A stretch of 64,000 nucleotides of DNA from Anaerolineae bacterium (GCA_022824365.1 JAJEAA010000028.1:124001-188000); one strand, 5' to 3'. Counted from the first letter of the stretch, positions 45,870-56,121 are shown. The notes: generated from the letters alone by a model not told the origin. Program-made: numbers and translations.

Positions 45870-48800
45870 TTGGCCAGAACACCTATAGACATCCTCAATC
45901 TGTTTGTAGAATTTCCGGGCGATCTGCTCTTCTTTTTGTTGGTGATAGCTTTTAGCCAAGGCGCGTTATTCCTGGCATACGGCCACCGATCCCGCTTCCC
46001 ATACGAGCATTCCACCCGGCGTTATCTCATAACAGCCGCCGCTCTCGTGGTCGTTTGGCTGGCTATGTTGGGCGCTGCTCTTCTCTCGCAAGCGGCGACG
46101 CTGGATGCCAACCGCTTCATGCCGCCCTTGGAACGTCTGGCATACTCCGTCACTCTATCCGTGCTCGCCTGGGCTTTCCTAAGCGGGGACTTCGTCCGCT
46201 GGCGCAATCGCTCAAACCTGTTGGTTATGGCGGCGGCGCTGGTATTGGCGCTACTTTATTTGAACACCGCCGGCCGCTGGCTTGCCGAGTCTATAGAAAA
46301 TCCGGCATACAATGAATCATCATTCGCGCTTTTGTGGTCGGCCGCGCCAGTGACCATCGCGATTCTGGGCGCGCTTCTGACCCTGCTTAATATCAGCGCC
46401 ATCGTAGATGCGCCGCTGAAGTTACTCTTCTTCCTGCTGCTGATATTGGGCAATAGCTTGGACTTGTATCGACTATCGCAGGGTGATTTGACCGGCAGTT
46501 ATCTCGGCGGCGCCCGGCTAGCATACGTTGCCGGCTTAGCGCTCTTTCCTCTGATTATCTACCGATTTGCGGTTGCCTTGCTGGAGAACAGTCTGGTTGA
46601 AGTCGTATTGGCCGCCTCACAGCCCTCATCAGCGCTGGGGCAGACCTCATCCAATCTTGTAGCGCCGGCGCAAGACCAGCTTTCTTCCGCCGCCTCATCC
46701 TGGAATTTCGCCGCCGCGCCCGTCCATAGCGACTCGCAGAAACTCTTAAACGCCATCGGCATGATGCTGGACAGGCGGGGCGGAGTCAGCTTGCCGGATC
46801 AAATTGTGAAGTCTGCTCTGGAATCGCTGAGCGCCGATATTTGTCTGCTCATCCGCGCTGACGACAATAAGTATGCCGATGTCATCGCCGGCTATGATCG
46901 GGTGGCGGACCAGGCGCTAGCTGGAATTTCCCTTAATCTCAACGAACAACCCACGCTCCTTGAAGCCTCAAATCGCGGGGAGCAAACGATCCTCTTTCCC
47001 GAATACCACGCCGATGAGTTGGATGATCTGTTTCGCCGCCTCAATATTTCACCGGTGAGCAATGCCTATGTACAGCCTCTTTCCTTGAATGGCGACCTGA
47101 TCGCGGTCCTGCTCGCCTCTTCGCCATACAGCCAGGCGGACCTCTCCGTACAAGAAGTGGAAGCCCTCCGCGATATTGGCATCGTCGCGGCTCATATTCT
47201 CGCATGGACAAAGGTAGCGGCGGAATCCAGCTCCCAGGCGGATGAACAGCGCATGGAACAGATAGCGGACAAGCCGAACGAAACATTGGTGGATCCCGCC
47301 GGGTTAAAGGAGAACCGCCGCGACCTGGAAACAAGCCTCGATCCTGTTGTTGAGCGCAGCGCTCGTCTCCTGTCCCAAATTGCGGAATTAAAGCAGCAGT
47401 TGCAGCAGCAGCAGATTCGCATGTTGGATAGCCTCGTCGCTGCTGACCTCGACTCCGGCGGAATAAGACGATTGACCGCCAACTTCGATGAACAGGCGCA
47501 CCTGCGTCAAATATGTGAAGACAGCGCGCAGGATTTGCTTGATGCCGAGACTGTCTTGCGCGTGCTTAATCTCGGCAGCGGGGAGACGCTGGCTCGTGTC
47601 ATTCGCGAGTATTTACACAAGGAATACAATCTGCTGGAATCAGCGCGCGATCGATTGCGTCGGCAGATCAACGCGGTATTGGTCATGACCAAGTCCGCCG
47701 TGACTGATGGCATTACCGGGATCTTGCAGAGCCTGGCCGATGAAACGGCGCAACTCGAATTAGAGCGGGATCAGCAGCAGCGCCGGCTTGATGCCATCGC
47801 CACGAGACTGGAGTCACTGGGCGTTAGCGGCCAATATAGCAATATGACGCAGTTACTGATTCAACTCTATGCGGAACGGGAGACGCTGGGCAATCAACTT
47901 TTCGAGCTGAACCGAGACCGCGCCGCCTTGGTCAGCGAACGCCGCAAACTCATGGCGACCGACGGCGTCGACCTGGAAGAGATGGAGCGGCAGCTCAAAC
48001 ATCTCAGCGCCGATCATGAACAGCTTCTCAACGCGCGCGAAGAAATGCGGCGGGAACAGCAGAAACTGCAAGCCGAAATAACGCAGGCGGAAGCTGACAA
48101 AGCCGCCTTGCGCGCGCAAAACGAAGACTTGAGCGATCGGCTTTCCGCCAAAGCCGAAGGGCAAGAGGTCATCAACCAGCGCGTAACTGAATTGACCGAG
48201 GAGCGCGACAATCTCTTGAAGCTACGCGACCAACTGCGGGCGAAAGTCGCCGCGGCCATGGCCGAGGACGTACCAAGCCCAGCCGATGCCGAGCTGCAAA
48301 GCGAATTGGACGAACTGCGCGCGACTGTGGCGCGCCTCGCCGAGCAGCGCGAAGAGTTGGCGCTGGAATTGAGCGATGCGCGCGCTGAGCTTGAGACCGC
48401 GCCTGAAACATATCCCAAAGTGCAGACCATTGACGCTGAAACGACGGTCGGCCATATAGCTTGGCAGCAAGGCGTCCTGTCCGACGTCATTGGAGATTTC
48501 CAGTCGCCGCTGACTTCCCTATTCGACTACACCGACTTGCTCCTGGCGGAATCGCTCGGCATACTGGGTTCCGCACAGCAACATGTGCTGCGGCTGATGT
48601 CTCATGACCTGAACAATCTTGTGGGCTTGATCGATGAATTGCGGCAGGCAGCCAGTCTTGAGACTTCCGAACCACCATTGGCATCCGGCGTTACTGATGT
48701 CCTTGGCGTGATCGACGAGGTCCTGCGTTCCCGTTCACAGCGGTTGCGAGAAAAGGAACTCCGGATCGAACTTTCTCTCGATGATCATTTGCCGCCAGTC

Positions 48801-49193
48801 AAAGCCGACGAGGTCAGCTTGCAGCAAATTCTGGCGGGCCTGGTCGATAATGCCTGCGATGTTTCTCCGCCTGGTTCGTCGATCGTCGTCAGTGCGGAGG
48901 TCAGCAGTATGCGGCTGGCGGACGCTGCCGAACCGGTCGACGCGCTGACGATAGCGGTTGGAGATCGCGGCGGGGGCATCGCGCAGGCAGACTTGCCGCG
49001 GGTCTTCGCCCGCAAGTATCGCAGCGACTATCCGCGCATCGACGGCTTGAGTGATACCGGCGTAGGCATGAGTATTGCCCGAGCCTATCTCCGCGCCCGT
49101 GATGGCGATCTCTGGATTACCAGCGAAGCGGGCGGCGGCTCAATCTTTCACCTCGCTTTGCCTTTGCAATTGGCCGCGTCAATCGAGGATTAG
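45870..49193 (+). CDS. Large membrane sensor with GAF-like domain, coiled coil and HATPase (H-box histidine missing)
   Basis: This 1107-residue protein has about seven hydrophobic segments in the first 240 residues and a GAF-like region (about 300-450). A long Glu/Gln/Leu/Arg coiled coil spans about 490-860, and a histidine-kinase ATPase domain is C-terminal. The N-box VDNACD (near 994), DRGGGI (near 1032) and DTGVGMSIA are present. The helix that should carry SHELRTPL reads IGDFQSPLTSLFDYTDLLL near 875, with Gly where His is expected. A later SHDLNNL might substitute. It starts at TTG 45870, the only reasonable start. The next gene begins three bases after its stop. Confidence 0.8.
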   Translation: MARTPIDILNLFVEFPGDLLFFLLVIAFSQGALFLAYGHRSRFPYEHSTRRYLITAAALVVVWLAMLGAALLSQAATLDANRFMPPLERLAYSVTLSVLAWAFLSGDFVRWRNRSNLLVMAAALVLALLYLNTAGRWLAESIENPAYNESSFALLWSAAPVTIAILGALLTLLNISAIVDAPLKLLFFLLLILGNSLDLYRLSQGDLTGSYLGGARLAYVAGLALFPLIIYRFAVALLENSLVEVVLAASQPSSALGQTSSNLVAPAQDQLSSAASSWNFAAAPVHSDSQKLLNAIGMMLDRRGGVSLPDQIVKSALESLSADICLLIRADDNKYADVIAGYDRVADQALAGISLNLNEQPTLLEASNRGEQTILFPEYHADELDDLFRRLNISPVSNAYVQPLSLNGDLIAVLLASSPYSQADLSVQEVEALRDIGIVAAHILAWTKVAAESSSQADEQRMEQIADKPNETLVDPAGLKENRRDLETSLDPVVERSARLLSQIAELKQQLQQQQIRMLDSLVAADLDSGGIRRLTANFDEQAHLRQICEDSAQDLLDAETVLRVLNLGSGETLARVIREYLHKEYNLLESARDRLRRQINAVLVMTKSAVTDGITGILQSLADETAQLELERDQQQRRLDAIATRLESLGVSGQYSNMTQLLIQLYAERETLGNQLFELNRDRAALVSERRKLMATDGVDLEEMERQLKHLSADHEQLLNAREEMRREQQKLQAEITQAEADKAALRAQNEDLSDRLSAKAEGQEVINQRVTELTEERDNLLKLRDQLRAKVAAAMAEDVPSPADAELQSELDELRATVARLAEQREELALELSDARAELETAPETYPKVQTIDAETTVGHIAWQQGVLSDVIGDFQSPLTSLFDYTDLLLAESLGILGSAQQHVLRLMSHDLNNLVGLIDELRQAASLETSEPPLASGVTDVLGVIDEVLRSRSQRLREKELRIELSLDDHLPPVKADEVSLQQILAGLVDNACDVSPPGSSIVVSAEVSSMRLADAAEPVDALTIAVGDRGGGIAQADLPRVFARKYRSDYPRIDGLSDTGVGMSIARAYLRARDGDLWITSEAGGGSIFHLALPLQLAASIED

Positions 49194-49196
49194 CCT

Positions 49197-52100
49197 ATGC
49201 GGCGGGACATCGGCAACGAGCTTGTCGTAGCTCTGCTTGCGGCTGTATCGCTGTTGTTTGCCGGTCTCTTCGCGCTGCTGCTGGCATCATCCACCCAGAA
49301 CCCGCCCGCGCCAGCAAGCCCAACTGGCGCGCCGGCAGAACAAAGCCAAACTGATACGGCAACTGCTTCTCCAGCCCTGTCGGCGACGGCGGTCCTGCCA
49401 TCAAGCAGACCTCAGACGCAGGCGACTGGCATGGAATCACCGTCTCCCACCGCTCCTCTGCCAACCGATACAGTACAAGCTGCGAGCACATCGACGGCGA
49501 GCGCAACAGCGGACATAACCGACACGTTTGAAACCAGGGCGACCGTCCTCGCTACGTCTTCCTTGACCGCTACCTTCGCCCCGGCAACTGCTGCTAGCGC
49601 GACGCTTGAAACCGTTGGCGCGACTGCTGTCATCCTTACGGTGACAACTGCAGCGCCGCCGATAAGCCCGACGGAGCCGCCAAGTGATCAAACTCCAGCC
49701 CTGCCGCCAGGAGGAACGCCCCTTACCGCGGTATCTGAAACTGCGACCGGTACAGAGAGCCCAGAGCCTGTTGACGACGTTCCGACCGCCCAGCCCGCGG
49801 AAACCGTCAGCGCAACGACGACCCGCCGGCCCGTTCCTGCCACTTCCAGCGAAGACGATGCGCCAAGCCCGACGCCGCTCACTGCTCCGACGCTTCTGCC
49901 TGCTATCAGCGCGACTTATACGGCTACCGTCGATCTGACAACCAAGGGCGCGCAGGCAGCGCTCACCGATACAGCCTTGCCTATTGAGACAGCGACCGAA
50001 AATCCGACACAAGCTGTAAGGCCAGACGCCAGGAATACACCTTCAGCCAGTACCGTGCCAGCCTTGACAAAGATGGCAGCTTCGGAGACTGCGCGTCCGG
50101 CGTCGCTGACGCCCCCCGCTGAATTGACGACAAGGCCGGAAGACCAGCCCACCGATCTTGTCATCGAGGAGCCAAAGAATACACCTACGCTTGCAACCGC
50201 CGATGACGTCACAGCGCCGGCAACCAACACAAATGTACCTGAAATGACAGCGACCGCGCCTGCAGAAGCGCCAACTGGAACCGACAGTGAAACCGCGCCG
50301 CTCACTATGACCGCCGCAGTCACAGAGCCGCCCGCTAGTACGCTGACCGCGATTCCAGCTGCGACCCGCGTCGCGACGTCAGAGGCAAGTCCCGTACGAT
50401 TGACGCCCGCATCAACAGCTTCCGTGACGGCACAACCCGCTTCAGAGGCGCCGGCCGCCACGGCCACGATAATTGGCACAGCAGCCGCTGTTCTGGACAA
50501 GGCAGAACCATCGCTAACAGAAGCAGCGACCGCTACGCGGGCAAGCAGCGCGCCGACCGACCGTCCCACTGAAGTCCTGTGTGACAGGCGAACATCCACA
50601 CCCGCGCCCGCAGTCACCCGCGACGTCCTTGAGACGACGGCGCCCTCCATCCCGGCCGATTCAACTTCGATTCCTGCGGCGTCAGCAACGCCTGTCTCTG
50701 ATGTCGCGGGAACACCGATGCTTGTGACCCGATCGGCTACGGCTATTGCGGCCGCTGAGACACTGGCGTCGCTTGCGACTGAGGAGCCTGACGCCGGGAC
50801 AGCTATTGCCGTGCCGAGTCCAACATCTACGAGTTTGCTTCCGACCGAAATGACGCTGCTTGAAACGGCAATCCCGGGCGCAACCGAAACGCGCGCCACT
50901 GTTGAGCCGAGGCGGACAGCCGAGATGGAGTTGCCAGAATCTGAACCAACACTTGCCGAGGAACCAACCATAAGTCCCGGTGACGCGGCCGCCAAAACTA
51001 CACAAGACGCTGCCACCGAAACCGCCCTAGCTGCGACACTCGCTGATACCGTTGCGCCGACAACTATCGACGAAAGGACCGATATCGCGGCCGGTACGCC
51101 AACCGCAACTTTAACCCCGATTATTTCGATCAGATCGCTGGATGACTTCTTGCTGCAACTATATAGCCGAACCGATCTCCGCCCATCGCGTCCGCCAATA
51201 GGACCGGTCCGGACGCAGCAGCTACTGTCAACAGCAACCGGTACTGTTCGTCTGCCTGCAAGCGCGACCCCGAGCGAAACCAGTGCGGTGACACTGACAG
51301 CTACGAAAACCGGCGACCCAGCCGAGAGGACGGCGACCGCTGCGCCCCCCGTCGATACGGTCCCCGCCACCGGTGCAATTGCGCAGGCGACGACAACGCA
51401 ACCCGCCGAGTCCATTACTCCGACATTGACGCGTACCACCATTCCACTCACCAGCCCCGCCACCGACGCTGATGGGACGCCGGCAACCGCAACCGCTATC
51501 GCAGCCAATACGGTGGTATCGACGGTGGAGTCAACATTCACGCTGACGGGGACGCCAGTTGTCCGCGTTACGGAAGTGGATGCGACTGAGGAACCAGCGA
51601 AAGCGACGGTCTTGCCCACAGTCGATGAGATCGCCCAAACCGATGCGCCGGAGACCGCAACCGCCATCGCAGTCGACATGGTGACATCTACGATGGAATC
51701 AGGACTTGCGCTGCGGGAGACGCCAAATATCTACGTTACGGAAGTGGATGCGACTGACGACCCAGCGAAAGCGACGGTCTTGTCCACAATCGATGAGATC
51801 GCTCAAACCGATGCGCCGGAAACCGCAACCGCTATCGCAGTCAATACGGTGGTATCGACGGTGGAGTCAACACTCGCGCTGACGGGGACGCCAGTTGTCC
51901 GCGATACGGAAGTGGATGCGACTGAGGAACCATCGAAAGCGACGATCTTGCCCACAGTCGATGAGATCGCTCAAACCGATGCGCCGGAAACCGCAACCGC
52001 CATCGCAGTCGATACGGTGATATCGACGGAGGAGTCAACACTTGCGGAGGCAGCCACGCCAACTACCCTTGCCGCCGACGTAGATGAGACCGGCGAACCG

Positions 52101-54245
52101 GCGGAAACGGCTATCTCGCGCGCAGTTGATGAGACGCCGACGGATACGTCTGCTATCGCGTCAACCGTAACTTCAGTCCCGATTATGTCGATCAGATCGC
52201 TGGATGATTTCTTACTGCAACTATACCGAAGAACCGATGGCCGCCCGTCTCGTCCGCCAATCGTCTCGTTCCAAACACACACGCCGGAGCCAATGACAGC
52301 GACTTCTGCTCTCCAGCCCGCTACTGCGACCCAGAGCGAAACCAGCGTTGCAACACTGACAGCTACGGAAACCGCCAGCCCAGCCGAGAGGACAGCGGCC
52401 GCTGCAATTGCGCCGGTGACAACAACGCAACCCGCCGAGTCCATTACTCCGACATTGACGCGTACCACTATTCCACTCATCAGCCGCGCCACCGATGCTG
52501 ATGGGACGCCGGAATTATCGGCAACGGCGGTCTCGTCCGCCGACGAGGCATCCTTGCGAGCCGAAACGCCAGAGATTGCGCAAACGGACGCGCCGGAGAC
52601 CGAGACCGGTATCGCAATGGATACGGTGACAGCGATGCCAACTGTCCGCGTTACGGAAGTGGATGAGACTGAGGAACCAGCGGAAGCGACGGTCTTGCCC
52701 ACAGTCGATAAGATAGCCCAAACCGATGCGCTGGAGACCGAGACCGCCATCGCAGTCGATACGGTGGTATCGACGGTGGAGTTAACCCTCGCGCTGAGGG
52801 TGACGCCAACTGTCCGCATTACGGATGTGGATGCGACTGAGGAACCAGCGAAAGCGACGGTCTTGCCCACAGTCGATGAAATCGTCCAAACTGATGCGCC
52901 GGCAACCGCAACCGCCATTGCAGTCGATACGGTGGTATCGAGGGTGGAGTCAACGCTCGCGCTGAGGGAGACGCCAACTGTCCGCATTACGGAAGTGGAT
53001 GCGACTGAGGAACCATCGGAAGCGACGGTCTCGCTCACAGTCGATGAGATCGCCCAAACCGATGCGCCGGCAACCGCAACCGCCGTTCTGACAGCGACGA
53101 TGGAGTCAACGGTTGCAGAGGCAGCCACGCCAACCACCCTCGCCGCCGACGTAGATGAGACCGGCGAACCGACGGAAACAGCTATCTCGCGCGCAGTTGA
53201 TGAGACGCCGCTGATCACGAAAACAGACGCGCCCGAGACCGCAACCACCGCCGCGGCGGACACGGTGACAGCGCCCCCCGAAACAACACTCGCAGACACA
53301 GCCATGTCGGCTGCGACTGAAACTGCTGTACTGGTGGCACAGGATTTGACGGCGACTACAACCGGTCTGACAACGGCGACTGTGACCCCGACAACTGATA
53401 TTGCGGAGAGCGCAACGCCTGCGGATAAGCCCGCAACGCCCACAGCGACGGTTGCGCTGTCAACTCTGACGCTCGAAACGACGCCTGATCGGCCGACCGC
53501 CACCGCCGAGTCTTTCGCGCCGCCGGCAGTGACCATCGCTGCGGACGCCAGCCCATTGCCTGACAGCGCAACGGCGATGCCAAGTCCAACTGCCAGGCCT
53601 AGCGTCACCGACGCGCCTACTGCGCTGCCCGCCGTGCTCGCTTACTTGATCGCGACGCCAACCGCCTATGGCAGCACGGCGGCGGATTTGGAGCCGGTCT
53701 GCAAAGCTCGCCAAGATTGGGCGTCCTACGAAGTGCAGTTTGGCGACACGCTTCTTGCTCTGGCTTTGGCAGCCGACACCGACCTCATCACACTGCGGGA
53801 GGCCAATTGCCTAAGTCCGGTCAGCGGCATACTGGCTGGCGATATCATCGTCGTACCGTTAGTGACTGACCTGCCTTTGGCGATGCCCGAACCGGTTTTC
53901 CCGCCAGCGGCGCAAGAATACCTGCCCCGTGGCTGCGCCTCGCCTGACGCGCAGATTCAAAGTCCATTGCTTGGCGCGCAACTCAGTGGCATCTTTGCGG
54001 TCAAAGGTCGCGCCACCGTGCCTGAGGGCGGCAGTTACGAGATCGCGGTCATGCCCGCCTGGTCCGATACCTTCCACAAACTGCTGGAAATAGACATCTC
54101 GGTGGACGACAACGTGATTGGCTTGGTGAACAGCGAGATATTTGGGCCTGGCCTCCAGCGCCTCCGGTTAGCGCTGGTCAATAAAGATGACACATACTTA
54201 GAAGACAGTGTTTGTGAAGTGCCGGTCGTATTCCTGGCGCCTTAG
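49197..54245 (+). CDS. Giant Thr/Ala/Pro/Glu-rich surface protein with C-terminal LysM
   Basis: This 1682-residue protein has a signal anchor at about residues 8-32 and then about 1450 residues of low-complexity Thr/Ala/Pro/Glu sequence, probably disordered and a likely O-glycosylation target. A LysM-like domain follows (about 1500-1560, SYEVQFGDTLLALALAADTDL), then a C-terminal beta-rich domain (about 1580-1682, QSPLLGAQLSGIFAVKGRA). The middle holds 56-residue repeats and a duplicated block with SIRSLDDFLLQLY. It follows the sensor gene by three bases and precedes the LCP ligase, so all three may form a cell-envelope operon. LysM implies binding to peptidoglycan; the long stalk may span the wall. 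Confidence 0.85.
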   Translation: MRRDIGNELVVALLAAVSLLFAGLFALLLASSTQNPPAPASPTGAPAEQSQTDTATASPALSATAVLPSSRPQTQATGMESPSPTAPLPTDTVQAASTSTASATADITDTFETRATVLATSSLTATFAPATAASATLETVGATAVILTVTTAAPPISPTEPPSDQTPALPPGGTPLTAVSETATGTESPEPVDDVPTAQPAETVSATTTRRPVPATSSEDDAPSPTPLTAPTLLPAISATYTATVDLTTKGAQAALTDTALPIETATENPTQAVRPDARNTPSASTVPALTKMAASETARPASLTPPAELTTRPEDQPTDLVIEEPKNTPTLATADDVTAPATNTNVPEMTATAPAEAPTGTDSETAPLTMTAAVTEPPASTLTAIPAATRVATSEASPVRLTPASTASVTAQPASEAPAATATIIGTAAAVLDKAEPSLTEAATATRASSAPTDRPTEVLCDRRTSTPAPAVTRDVLETTAPSIPADSTSIPAASATPVSDVAGTPMLVTRSATAIAAAETLASLATEEPDAGTAIAVPSPTSTSLLPTEMTLLETAIPGATETRATVEPRRTAEMELPESEPTLAEEPTISPGDAAAKTTQDAATETALAATLADTVAPTTIDERTDIAAGTPTATLTPIISIRSLDDFLLQLYSRTDLRPSRPPIGPVRTQQLLSTATGTVRLPASATPSETSAVTLTATKTGDPAERTATAAPPVDTVPATGAIAQATTTQPAESITPTLTRTTIPLTSPATDADGTPATATAIAANTVVSTVESTFTLTGTPVVRVTEVDATEEPAKATVLPTVDEIAQTDAPETATAIAVDMVTSTMESGLALRETPNIYVTEVDATDDPAKATVLSTIDEIAQTDAPETATAIAVNTVVSTVESTLALTGTPVVRDTEVDATEEPSKATILPTVDEIAQTDAPETATAIAVDTVISTEESTLAEAATPTTLAADVDETGEPAETAISRAVDETPTDTSAIASTVTSVPIMSIRSLDDFLLQLYRRTDGRPSRPPIVSFQTHTPEPMTATSALQPATATQSETSVATLTATETASPAERTAAAAIAPVTTTQPAESITPTLTRTTIPLISRATDADGTPELSATAVSSADEASLRAETPEIAQTDAPETETGIAMDTVTAMPTVRVTEVDETEEPAEATVLPTVDKIAQTDALETETAIAVDTVVSTVELTLALRVTPTVRITDVDATEEPAKATVLPTVDEIVQTDAPATATAIAVDTVVSRVESTLALRETPTVRITEVDATEEPSEATVSLTVDEIAQTDAPATATAVLTATMESTVAEAATPTTLAADVDETGEPTETAISRAVDETPLITKTDAPETATTAAADTVTAPPETTLADTAMSAATETAVLVAQDLTATTTGLTTATVTPTTDIAESATPADKPATPTATVALSTLTLETTPDRPTATAESFAPPAVTIAADASPLPDSATAMPSPTARPSVTDAPTALPAVLAYLIATPTAYGSTAADLEPVCKARQDWASYEVQFGDTLLALALAADTDLITLREANCLSPVSGILAGDIIVVPLVTDLPLAMPEPVFPPAAQEYLPRGCASPDAQIQSPLLGAQLSGIFAVKGRATVPEGGSYEIAVMPAWSDTFHKLLEIDISVDDNVIGLVNSEIFGPGLQRLRLALVNKDDTYLEDSVCEVPVVFLAP
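51128..53215 (+). repeat. Internal duplication with 168-bp tandem repeats
   Basis: Within the Thr-rich gene, the sequence starting GATCAGATCGCTGGATGA at 51128 recurs at 52190, an offset of 1062 bases (354 codons). Each copy contains 168-bp units (56 residues, pattern T-A-I-A-V-D-T ... V-T-E-V-D-A-T-E-E-P ... T-V-D-E-I-A-Q-T-D-A-P). Junctions fall at 51642, 51810 and 51978 in the first copy and at 52587, 52725, 52893 and 53061 in the second. One unit (52587-52725) is shortened to 138 bp. All lengths are multiples of three, so the frame is kept. Confidence 0.9.
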
Positions 54246-54259
54246 AGGAGATTAGTCAT

Positions 54260-55849
54260 TTGCATGAAGAGCATGACAGGAGTATGGGCGGATTGTTCAG
54301 TTTCATCTTAAGCTTGCTGAATCGCATAGCCAAGCTGGCGCTCTATAGCCTACTCATCCTCCTGCTGGTCGCGCTAGCTTGGACTGCCATGCAACTGGCA
54401 TCCATTTCCCGCGATGGCGAGTACACGCAAGCCACATTCGAAGCGCGCCGAGGGAGCTATTCGGGGACCGCCACTGCCATCAGCGATGATGAGGCGAACG
54501 CCAGCTTGCGCGTTGGCCCGCGCGATGTGCTCATGCAGCAAAATGACGCTGCCGATGCGCCCGCTACACCGCCAGCCCCTACAGAAAGCATCGCTGAAAC
54601 ACCGGCGCCCGATGATTTCGATCTGCCCAAACTCCTGGTGCCGCTAGATCCTGACGAGGGCAAGTGGCTGGCTGGAACGCGCGTCCCGTCCCGTGTGCCC
54701 CCCGTCATTCGCGAGCACCGCCTGATTAATGTCATGTTTCTGGGCAGCGATGAAGAATTGACTGACGACGACTTCATCCGAACGGACACCATGATCATCG
54801 TCTCGCTCAATGTCGAAACCGGCTCGGTCACTATGCTGAGTTTGCCGCGCGACCTGCTAGTCTATATTCCCAGCGGCAGGATGGGGCGCCTGAACACCGC
54901 TTATGGCATCGGCGAAAACCTCAGCTGGGAGCCTGGCGGCGGCTTCGGTTTGCTGCGGCAGACGCTCTTCTATAATTTCGGCATCAATGTACACTACCAT
55001 GCCCGCGTGAATTTCTCCGGCTTTGAAGCCGTTATTGACCGCCTAGGCGGCGTTGATATCGCCGTCGATTGCGCCTATCGCGATCTCTATCCAGCATCAA
55101 ACGGCGACTATCGCTGGCGCACCTTGCCGGCCGGCTACTACACCTTTAACGGCTTCGACGCCCTCTGGTACGCCCGGACGCGAAAGTACACCGACGATTT
55201 CGACCGTGGCCGGCGGCATCAACAGATACTGCGCGCTATTTGGCGCAAAGCGCGCCAGCAAGGATTGCTCGCGACCTTGCCCGGCCTCTGGTCCGAGCTG
55301 ACCCAAGTCGTGCATACCGATATGCCCTTTGATATGATGTTGCGTTTGCTGCCCCTCGTGCTTGACCTCGATCTTGGCCAGGTGGAAAACTTGACGCTGA
55401 AACGGAACTTCCATACCGCGGAATGGGTTATGCCGAGCGGCGCTGAAGTTCAAGTCCCCAAGGCCCAAGCGATCGCCGCCCTCATGCAAGACTTTTACCT
55501 GCCTCCGCCGGCAAATCAACTTGCGCTAATGGGACCCTCCATCGCCGTGTACAACGCCTCTGCGGTAGCCGATATGGATATCGTCGCAACGCAGCGGCTG
55601 CGCTGGGATGGCTACAATGCCATCGCGCTCGGAAGTTACAAGCAGGACCTTGCCAATCCTTCAAGTCAGTTGACGGACTACATCGTGACGGAAAAAGGCA
55701 GCCTGACCAGCCGCATCCTCCGCGCTCTGAATATGACGGAAGAGCAGGTGATACGAAAGGCCCGCGCCGATCGCGACTACGATTACGAAGTCGTCATCGG
55801 GCAAGATTATGAATCATGCACCTACGGCGTTCTTCCTCTCGATGGCTAA
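54260..55849 (+). CDS. LytR-CpsA-Psr family glycopolymer ligase
   Basis: LCP enzymes attach glycopolymers to the cell wall or to envelope proteins. The 529-residue protein has one transmembrane helix (about 27-46), a Pro/Ala/Asp-rich spacer and the LCP domain from about 150. Motifs are FIRTDTMIIVSL, LSLPRDLLVYIP, NTAYGIG, GVDIAVDC and the arginine-rich YARTRKYTDDFDRGRRHQQI. A LytR C-terminal domain covers about 425-520. TTG 54260, nine bases after AGAGGAG, is the best start. Its neighbour upstream is the LysM stalk protein, a possible substrate or partner. Confidence 0.88.
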   Translation: MHEEHDRSMGGLFSFILSLLNRIAKLALYSLLILLLVALAWTAMQLASISRDGEYTQATFEARRGSYSGTATAISDDEANASLRVGPRDVLMQQNDAADAPATPPAPTESIAETPAPDDFDLPKLLVPLDPDEGKWLAGTRVPSRVPPVIREHRLINVMFLGSDEELTDDDFIRTDTMIIVSLNVETGSVTMLSLPRDLLVYIPSGRMGRLNTAYGIGENLSWEPGGGFGLLRQTLFYNFGINVHYHARVNFSGFEAVIDRLGGVDIAVDCAYRDLYPASNGDYRWRTLPAGYYTFNGFDALWYARTRKYTDDFDRGRRHQQILRAIWRKARQQGLLATLPGLWSELTQVVHTDMPFDMMLRLLPLVLDLDLGQVENLTLKRNFHTAEWVMPSGAEVQVPKAQAIAALMQDFYLPPPANQLALMGPSIAVYNASAVADMDIVATQRLRWDGYNAIALGSYKQDLANPSSQLTDYIVTEKGSLTSRILRALNMTEEQVIRKARADRDYDYEVVIGQDYESCTYGVLPLDG

Positions 55850-55955
55850 TTTAGAGAAATCCCCCAAACCCGTTAGTCGCCCGCGAGCGACAATCGCCGG
55901 ATGTTCCCGCTCGCCGACAGTCAAATGTCTTGTCGCTGGCAATCCCGGAGAAATG

Positions 55956-55964
55956 TGCTATCAT
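55956..55964 (+). promoter_or_regulatory. Extended -10 element before tRNA-Pro
   Basis: TGCTATCAT (TG at 55956-55957, TATCAT at 55959-55964) lies 10 bases before the mature tRNA-Pro end. A -35 at standard spacing is not evident. Confidence 0.4.
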
Positions 55965-55974
55965 CTTGGCAATG

Positions 55975-56049
55975 CGGGGTATGGCGCAGTCCGGCTAGCG
56001 CGCTTGCATGGGGTGTAAGAGGTCCCCGGTTCGAATCCGGGTACCCCGA
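55975..56049 (+). tRNA. tRNA-Pro (anticodon GGG)
   Basis: Acceptor CGGGGTA pairs with TACCCCG, and C1-G72 is the proline identity pair in bacteria. The D-stem is GCGC/GCGC, the T-arm CCCGG-TTCGAAT-CCGGG. The anticodon stem CTTGC/GTAAG encloses ATGGGGT, so the anticodon is GGG. The discriminator is A. CCA is not encoded. A terminator follows at 56064. Confidence 0.95.
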
Positions 56050-56063
56050 CTGGAGTCAGACGG

Positions 56064-56090
56064 GCTCACCATTCGGTGAGTCTTTTGTTT
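56064..56090 (+). terminator. Terminator after tRNA-Pro
   Basis: GCTCACC, loop ATTC, GGTGAGT (one G-T pair) followed by a T-rich tail, CTTTTGTTT. It separates the tRNA gene from selD, which starts 32 bases further on. Confidence 0.8.
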
Positions 56091-56121
56091 CTCGGCTCAC
56101 TCAAGTAGAAAGGGCGAGCAA

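Noticed and set aside
51128-53215. CRISPR-like or satellite array
   Set aside because: Repeats are 168 bp, coding, in frame and diverged, with no unique spacers; they are protein-domain repeats.
49916-53608. Two long Val/Ala/Ser-rich minus-strand frames (587 and 545 codons)
   Set aside because: They are reverse shadows of the repetitive Thr-rich gene; the plus frame has the signal anchor, LysM end and operon position.
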